A stretch of DNA of 64,000 nucleotides from Neoechinorhynchus agilis (lineage: Eukaryota; Acanthocephala), in assembly GCA_051530055.1 (NCBI GenBank), contig CM121343.1, forward strand, positions 5,580,001-5,644,000. The letters are read 5' to 3'. Position 1 is the stretch's first letter; the number at the start of each line of letters is the position of its first letter. Position numbers and translations under genes: made by a program. This document shows positions 57,662 to 64,000 of the stretch, piece by piece. The notes under the pieces are model-generated. The model saw only the letters and a program-made list of their open reading frames with translations, was not told the DNA's origin and did no database searches.

Positions 57662-57985
57662 ATGAGTGGACAAGTCCAAGTAATGATATCGCGGAAGTTA
57701 CGGACGGTAACTGGTTATCTAGTGGATATATTGCGCAAATTAGTTGTAGAAAAGAGTGCAGTACAAAAAGGTCCGCGTCGAATTCTTTGTATGAAAGGAA
57801 CAACGAGTTTGCTTAACCCTCAACAATTCCTCCCTCTCCGGGGTGCAAATTCTATGTACAGAAAGAGAGTGCACGTGCCCTCACCCTTCCACTCGTCTCT
57901 CCCCGCTGTCTGCCATCATCCGAAACGAAGAAACCCATTGCGCACGTCGAGTGTCACCATTCAAAGAGCTCTTTGGACCGAGTGA
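57662..57985 (+). CDS. hypothetical frame, unrecognised
   Basis: The 107-codon basic frame is Ser/Arg/Pro-rich towards its end (VPSPFHSSLPAVCHHPKRRN). The CAACAATTCCTCCCTCTC block near 57821 resembles GTACAATTCCTCCCTCTC at 4776, so part of it may be repeat-derived. There is no domain and no splice context. Confidence 0.15.
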   Translation: MSGQVQVMISRKLRTVTGYLVDILRKLVVEKSAVQKGPRRILCMKGTTSLLNPQQFLPLRGANSMYRKRVHVPSPFHSSLPAVCHHPKRRNPLRTSSVTIQRALWTE

Positions 57986-58099
57986 GATATCAGGAACCAA
58001 AGCCATAAAACGTACGGACGCGATTAATTTCATATTGTAGAAACAACGTTATATATTTTAAGGAAAAGCTTCATCTTTCCATCTACCCGTAAAAAACTA

Positions 58100-61000
58100 A
58101 ACACGTCCACTACACGGATTGGAATGATCAATGAACCGGTCCGTGTCCAATGGACAACAAACTGAAGAGAAAAATTGGGCCTTTTAGGTTCGAAAAGCTC
58201 ATCAAATCCGAATATTTCAATATGAGGTTCATGTTTTAAAGTCCGTTTCTATGTTAAAACCCTCCGAGCACGTCAAATACGCCGATTGGAATGTTCCATG
58301 AACCGATTTGTAAAAAACGGATGAGCACGATTTGCCTTTTATCGTCGAAAAGCTCATCAAATCCGAATATTTTAATATAAGGTTCATATTTTAAAGTCCG
58401 CTTCTATGTTAAAACCTCCGAGCACGTCAAATACGCCGATTGGAATGTTCCATGAACCGATTTGTAAAAAACGGATGAGCACGATTTGCCTTTTATCGTC
58501 GAAAAGCTCATCAAATCCGAATATTTTAATATGAGGTTCATATTTTAAAGTCCGCTTCTATGTTAAAACCCTCCGAGCACGTCAAATACGCCGATTGGAA
58601 TGTTCCATGAACCGATTTGTAAAAAACGGATGAGCACGATTTGCCTTTTATCGTCGAAAAGCTCATCAAATCCGAATATTTTAATATAAGGTTCATATTT
58701 TAAAGTCCGCTTCTATGTTAAAACCTCCGAGCACGTCAAATACGCCGATTGGAATGTTCCATGAACCGATTTGTAAAAAACGGAGAGCACGATTTGCCTT
58801 TTATCGTCGAAAAGCTCATCAAATCCGAATATTTTAATATAAGGTTCATATTTTAAAGTCCGCTTCTATGTTAAAACCCTCCGAGCACGTCAAATACGCC
58901 GATTGGAATGTTCCATGAACCGATTTGTAAAAAACGGATGAGCACGATTTGCCTTTTATCGTCGAAAAGCTCATCAAATCCGAATAGTTTAATATAAGGT
59001 TCATATTTTAAAGTCCGCTTCTATGTTAAAACCCTCCGAGCACGTCAAATACGCCGATTGGAATGTTCCATGAACCGATTTGTAAAAAACGGATGAGCAC
59101 GATTTGCCTTTTATCGTCGAAAAGCTCATCAAATCCGAATATTTTAATATGAGGTTCATATTTTAAAGTCCGCTTCGATGTTAAAACCCTCCGAGCACGT
59201 CAAATACGCCGATTGGAATGTTCCATGAACCGATTTGTGTCTAATGGGCCAAAAAACGGATGAGCACGATTTGCCTTTTATCGTCGAAAAGCTCATCAAA
59301 TCCGAATATTTTAATATAAGGTTCATATTTTAAAGTCCGCTTCTATGTTAAAACCCTCCGAGCACGTCAAATACGCCGATTGGAATGTTCCATGAACCGA
59401 TTTGTGTCTAATGGGCCAAAAAAACGGATGAGCACGATTTGCCTTTTATCGTCGAAAAGCTCATCAAATCCGAATATTGTTATATAAGGTTCATATTTTA
59501 AAGTCCGCTTCTATGTTAAAACCCTCCGAGCACGTCAAATACGCCGATTGGAATGTTCCATGAACCGATTTGTGTCTAATGGGCCAAAAAAACGGATGAG
59601 CACGATTTGCCTTTTATCGTCGAAAAGCTCATCAAATCCGAATATTGTTATATAAGGTTCATATTTTAAAGTCCGCTTCTATGTTAAAACCCTCCGAGCA
59701 CGTCAAATACGCCGATTGGAATGTTCCATGAACCGATTTGTAAAAAACGGATGAGCACGATTTGCCTTTTATCGTCGAAAAGCTCATCAAATCCGAATAT
59801 TTTAATATGAGGTTCATATTTTAAAGTCCGCTTCTATGTTAAAACCCTCCGAGCACGTCAAATACGCCGATTGGAATGTTCCATGAACCGATTTGTAAAA
59901 AACGGATGAGCACGATTTGCCTTTTATCGTCGAAAAGCTCATCAAATCCGAATATTGTTATATAAGGTTCATATTTTAAAGTCCGCTTCTATGTTAAAAC
60001 CCTCCGAGCACGTCAAATACGCCGATTGGAATGTTCCATGAACCGATTTGTGTCTAATGGGCCAAAAAAACGGATGAGCACGATTGCCTTTTATCGTCGA
60101 AAAGCTCATCAAATCCGAATATTGTTATATAAGGTTCATATTTTAAAGTCCGCTTCTATGTTAAAACCCTCCGAGCACGTCAAATACGCCGATTGGAATG
60201 TTCCATGAACCGATTTGTGTCTAATGGGCCAAAAAAACGGATGAGCACGATTTGCCTTTTATCGTCGAAAAGCTCATCAAATCCGAATATTGTTATATAA
60301 GGTTCATATTTTAAAGTCCGCTTCTATGTTAAAACCCTCCGAGCACGTCAAATACGCCGATTGGAATGTTCCATGAACCGATTTGTGTCTAATGGGCCAA
60401 AAAAACGGATGAGCACGATTTGCCTTTTATCGTCGAAAAGCTCATCAAATCCGAATATTTTAATATGAGGTTCATATTTTAAAGTCCGCTTCTATGTTAA
60501 AACCCTCCGAGCACGTCAAATACGCCGATTGGAATGTTCCATGAACCGATTTGTGTCTAATGGGCCAAAAAAATGGATGAGCACGATTTGCCTTTTATCG
60601 TCGAAAAGCTCATCAAATCCGAATATTTTAATATGAGGTTCATATTTTAAAGTCCGCTTCTATGTTAAAACCCTCCGAGCACGTCAAATACGCCGATTGG
60701 AATGTTCCATGAACCGATTTGTGTCTAATGGGCCAAAAAAATGGATGAGCACGATTTGCCTTTTATCGTCGAAAAGCTCATCAAATCCGAATATTTTAAT
60801 ATGAGGTTCATATTTTAAAGTCCGCTTCTATGTTAAAACCCTCCGAGCACGTCAAATACGCCGATTGGAATGTTCCATGAACCGATTTGTGTCTAATGGG
60901 CCAAAAAAATGGATGAGCACGATTTGCCTTTTATCGTCGAAAAGCTCATCAAATCCGAATATTTTAATATGAGGTTCATATTTTAAAGTCCGCTTCTATG

Positions 61001-61827
61001 TTAAAACCCTCCGAGCACGTCAAATACGCCGATTGGAATGTTCCATGAACCGATTTGTGTCTAATGGGCCAAAAAAACGGATGAGCACGATTTGCCTTTT
61101 ATCGTCGAAAAGCTCATCAAATCCGAATATTTTAATATGAGGTTCATATTTTAAAGTCCGCTTCTATGTTAAAACCCTCCGAGCACGTCAAATACGCCGA
61201 TTGGAATGTTCCATGAACCGATTTGTGTCTAATGGGCCAAAAAAACGGATGAGCACGATTTGCCTTTTATCGTCGAAAAGCTCATCAAATCCGAATATTT
61301 TAATATGAGGTTCATGTTTTAAAGTCCGCTTCTATGTTAAAACCCTCCGAGCACGTCAAATACGCCGATTGGAATGTTCCATGAACCGATTTGTGTCTAA
61401 TGGGCCAAAAAAATGGATGAGCACGATTTGCCTTTTATCGTCGAAAAGCTCATCAAATCCGAATATTTTAATATGAGGTTCATGTTTTAAAGTCCGCTTC
61501 TATGTTAAAACCCTCCGAGCACGTCAAATACGCCGATTGGAATGTTCCATGAACCGATTTGTGTCTAATGGGCCAAAAAAACGGATGAGCACGATTTGCC
61601 TTTTATCGTCGAAAAGCTCATCAAATCCGAATATTTTAATATGAGGTTCATGTTTTAAAGTCCGCTTCTATGTTAAAACCCTCCGAGCACGTCAAATGCG
61701 CCGATTGGAATGTTCCATGAACCGATTTGTGTCTAATGGGCCAAAAAAACGGATGAGCACGATTTGCCTTTTATCGTCGAAAAGCTCATCAAATCCGAAT
61801 ATTGTTATATAAGGTTCATGTTTTAAA
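58100..61827. repeat. satellite, about 23 units in two length classes (about 155 and 168 bp)
   Basis: The block CCGAGCACGTCAAATACGCC is found 22 times, and a diverged unit precedes it at 58100-58250. Steps between copies are about 155 or about 168 bp. The longer class carries an extra TGTCTAATGGGCC just after CCGATTTG. Six short units come first, then three long, two short, then all long to the end. A second variable site alternates between ATTTTAATATGAGG, ATTTTAATATAAGG and ATTGTTATATAAGG. Neighbouring units share variants, which indicates local amplification by unequal exchange. The array ends in a clean truncation at TTTTAAAGTCTTCATCTACG. Unit size is near nucleosome repeat length, as in many centromeric or heterochromatic satellites. 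Confidence 0.96.
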
Positions 61828-64000
61828 GTCTTCATCTACGTGATTGCCTCACATACACTCATGTGCAACCATCCGCGCAGCTGCAGCGGCACAATCAACA
61901 CCATAAACTTTCTCTAATCCAGACTACGCCTTTTGCGTTCTAACTCAGGCATCCTATTAACTTTCGTTGACTTTTGAGCCACATTACTTCACACGACCGT
62001 TCCTACATATCTTCATCAGGATCACGCCCTGCCACCTATTCTTTAGTACCACATTGCCGGGGCAAATTCGAATAATCTAATTAGCATATATGTAGAACGC
62101 ACAGAAACACACTATCTCTTCTCGACCTCCATGCCAATATTTGCACTCTTCGGTTAAGTGAAGAACCCCTTACCAACTCCATGAGATACTTCGAGCATTG
62201 CTAAAGATGCTCAAACATAACTCATTTCCCTCTATGATTTCGATGTACACCCGCACGAATATCAAAATTCAGGCTGTTTAACACCGCATAACCAGGAAAT
62301 TAGCATACTACTTTGAAATTCTCGCTGGATGCCAATTTAATACTCTCGAGAGTTCTAGTCTGAAACTACGCAATTTCTTCAAAGTAATAAAATTTTAAAC
62401 GGTGCCGTTCTATTAACAATTAATGAACCATTATTTCCAGGACCTCAGACCCATAACCGCCTTTTCACTTTAAAGTGTGGTATAAACTCGATTCTTATAA
62501 ATTTATTTGATTATGTGTTCCATTCACTAAAATTATAAACTAACAGAGAAATCGCGTCGATTTACACATTACAAACTGCTTAGCTAATTTTCAACTTAAT
62601 TCAAATATAACGCTTTGGCCATCGATTATTTGATGAGATATTATAGTGTTTTGCAACCCAGAGTTAGCATTGTGAGCACATATTTGAATCCTTAACTTTC
62701 TATTGAGGACAATAAGAAATAATTATTTAAGTTACTAATTTATCAATGCGCCGAACAAATAAACGCTATGTGGCTATTTAATTTACGGATCAAAATGAAT
62801 GTTAATTAGCGCATGAACATATGCAATAATGCCTTCGAAAATTTTCGTACAAAATGACCTAGCGATCGTAAACAAATAATTTTTGAGCTCAACAATAAAT
62901 TATCGCATTTTTTGGAAATCCTTAGATTTTAACGATAACGAGAAAAAACGGCGCCATCTCTCATATCTAATAAAGACTGTGGAAATTAGTCAAACCGGTA
63001 GATCTCATTTTAGTGCCATTTAGTCTTATCGTTTTAAACTACAAAGATAGAAGATATGGATACCTCGCTTATCACTGGGCTTCAAATAGCTCCAATATTG
63101 AGCACCGATGTGCACTGCTGCACAATTGTCACTTACATCTTTTCTCTTATAATTTTGACTCGCATGCGGATGAGGAATCGTGGGAGAAGGAATTTCATGG
63201 CAAAATGTGCGAAACAATCATCGGAAATACTTTGCGAATCGCTAAAGTTCCATTTGGCGATCTACTAAGGGTTCGATTGTCATCTACGCCTTAGTCTAGA
63301 TGATTTCTCAGTCATTCAAAGTATTTATGACCTTAAAAATGACCTGCTAAATAAAGACTACGATTTATAAGTAACCGATTTCTTCACTTTTACCTACGAA
63401 ACTTACAATGGTTGAAACATTGCTTATTGGTGAGTTTTGATGGCCCAGTCCGTAAAACCGTCCTAGCAAATATATATGCGAACATCGTTAAGTGTTGAAA
63501 AATTGAAGTGGCTTCAAGAACTACATCTTATTTTAAGAAATTTAGTCATTAAAATTCCAAGAGTTAATCACTCTAAACCCATCTTCGCATAAGTCGTGAG
63601 CAATCGTGCTGAAGTGCAAGCTTCAAATTGCATTAGTGCGTTCCTCTACGATGTGATTTCATCAAAATGAAAAATCGTTTCAATTTTAAAGTTTAAGGGT
63701 ACTCTTGAAAGGAAATGAATATTTAGTCATTGCATTTTGATAATTATTAGTATGTCACCTCTTAGCTACCGTTTAGCTTATATGCCAAGGGCCTTCAACT
63801 AAAACCGTGTTGAAGATTGAGGCTTCCGCTATTTCCCACGCAACCAATACTTCACTTGTTTGAGACGCAGAATTCGAATACGTTAAGCGGTTCGAACTGG
63901 CTGACTTGTTTATACAGCTGATATTCCAATAATAGTGATTAGGTTTCACACCTGATGAAGAGAAACACTTTAGGAATGGTTCACATCAAGTGCATCGCAC
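61828..64000. other. flank of satellite, nothing recognised
   Basis: Unique-looking AT-rich DNA. The longest frame (63013-63294 plus, 93 codons, Trp/Glu/His-containing) has no recognised domain; a partly plausible peptide (ADEESWEKEFHGKMCETIIG) might be an exon. No repeat of other parts of the window was seen. Confidence 0.35.

Noticed and set aside
59000-61000. CRISPR array
   Set aside because: The repeats are contiguous satellite units of about 155-168 bp without unique spacers, in a eukaryotic setting.

Overview
The window is nuclear DNA of a small-genome invertebrate animal. The evidence is spliced genes with GT-AG introns, mostly 40-60 nt long, animal protein families (Rab6, TBC1D10, mitochondrial Lon, Angel, CSDE1/Unr, Flower, a TRAF/MATH protein, a Nup88-like nucleoporin) and a repeat load of LINEs, Penelope-like elements, a tRNA-derived SINE, foldback elements and satellites. 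Base composition is AT-rich. I cannot name the species; the very short introns fit compact genomes such as those of small spiralians or parasites, but that is only a suggestion.

Layout, left to right. 1-5.9 kb: mostly anonymous sequence, an RTE-like LINE relic (minus), a small membrane-protein-like reading frame, and three copies of an exon-like repeat. 5.95-7.4 kb: an intronless TBC1D10-type RabGAP. 7.8-9.2 kb: a minisatellite. 10-24.2 kb: a large inverted duplication with 3.63-kb arms at 10846-14473 and 19534-23163, each holding a complete 7-exon Nup88-like gene. Its 5-kb spacer contains two LINEs of one family lying tail to tail, almost exactly on the symmetry axis (about 17004). A tandem SINE array follows the right arm. 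25.4-29.1 kb: mitochondrial Lon protease in three exons. 29.2-32.5 kb: a short tandem array and repeat relics. 32.6-33.2 kb: a Flower (CACFD1) gene in three exons. 34.7-37.1 kb: an unidentified coiled-coil gene in at least seven exons (minus). 38.4-39.3 kb: a 155-bp tandem repeat. 39.4-40.6 kb: an intronless Angel-type EEP nuclease (minus). 40.6-46.6 kb: a graveyard of LINE and Penelope-like fragments. 47.6-48.4 kb: a RING-less TRAF-like gene (minus), divergent from a decayed C2H2 zinc-finger gene. 49.9-50.8 kb: Rab6 in six exons. 53.3-56.2 kb: CSDE1/Unr in at least seven exons (minus). 58.1-61.8 kb: a satellite of about 23 units in two length classes. 61.8-64 kb: nothing recognised.

The host genes are unrelated housekeeping genes with no operon logic. 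The only loose functional pairing is Rab6 with a TBC-type RabGAP, which share a membrane-traffic theme but lie 42 kb apart, so this is not evidence of linkage. The features most worth a second look are the near-identical palindromic duplication of the nucleoporin gene, the hammerhead-like motifs in a foldback element and near Penelope-like remnants, and the two-length satellite. No wholly new biological system is demonstrated.
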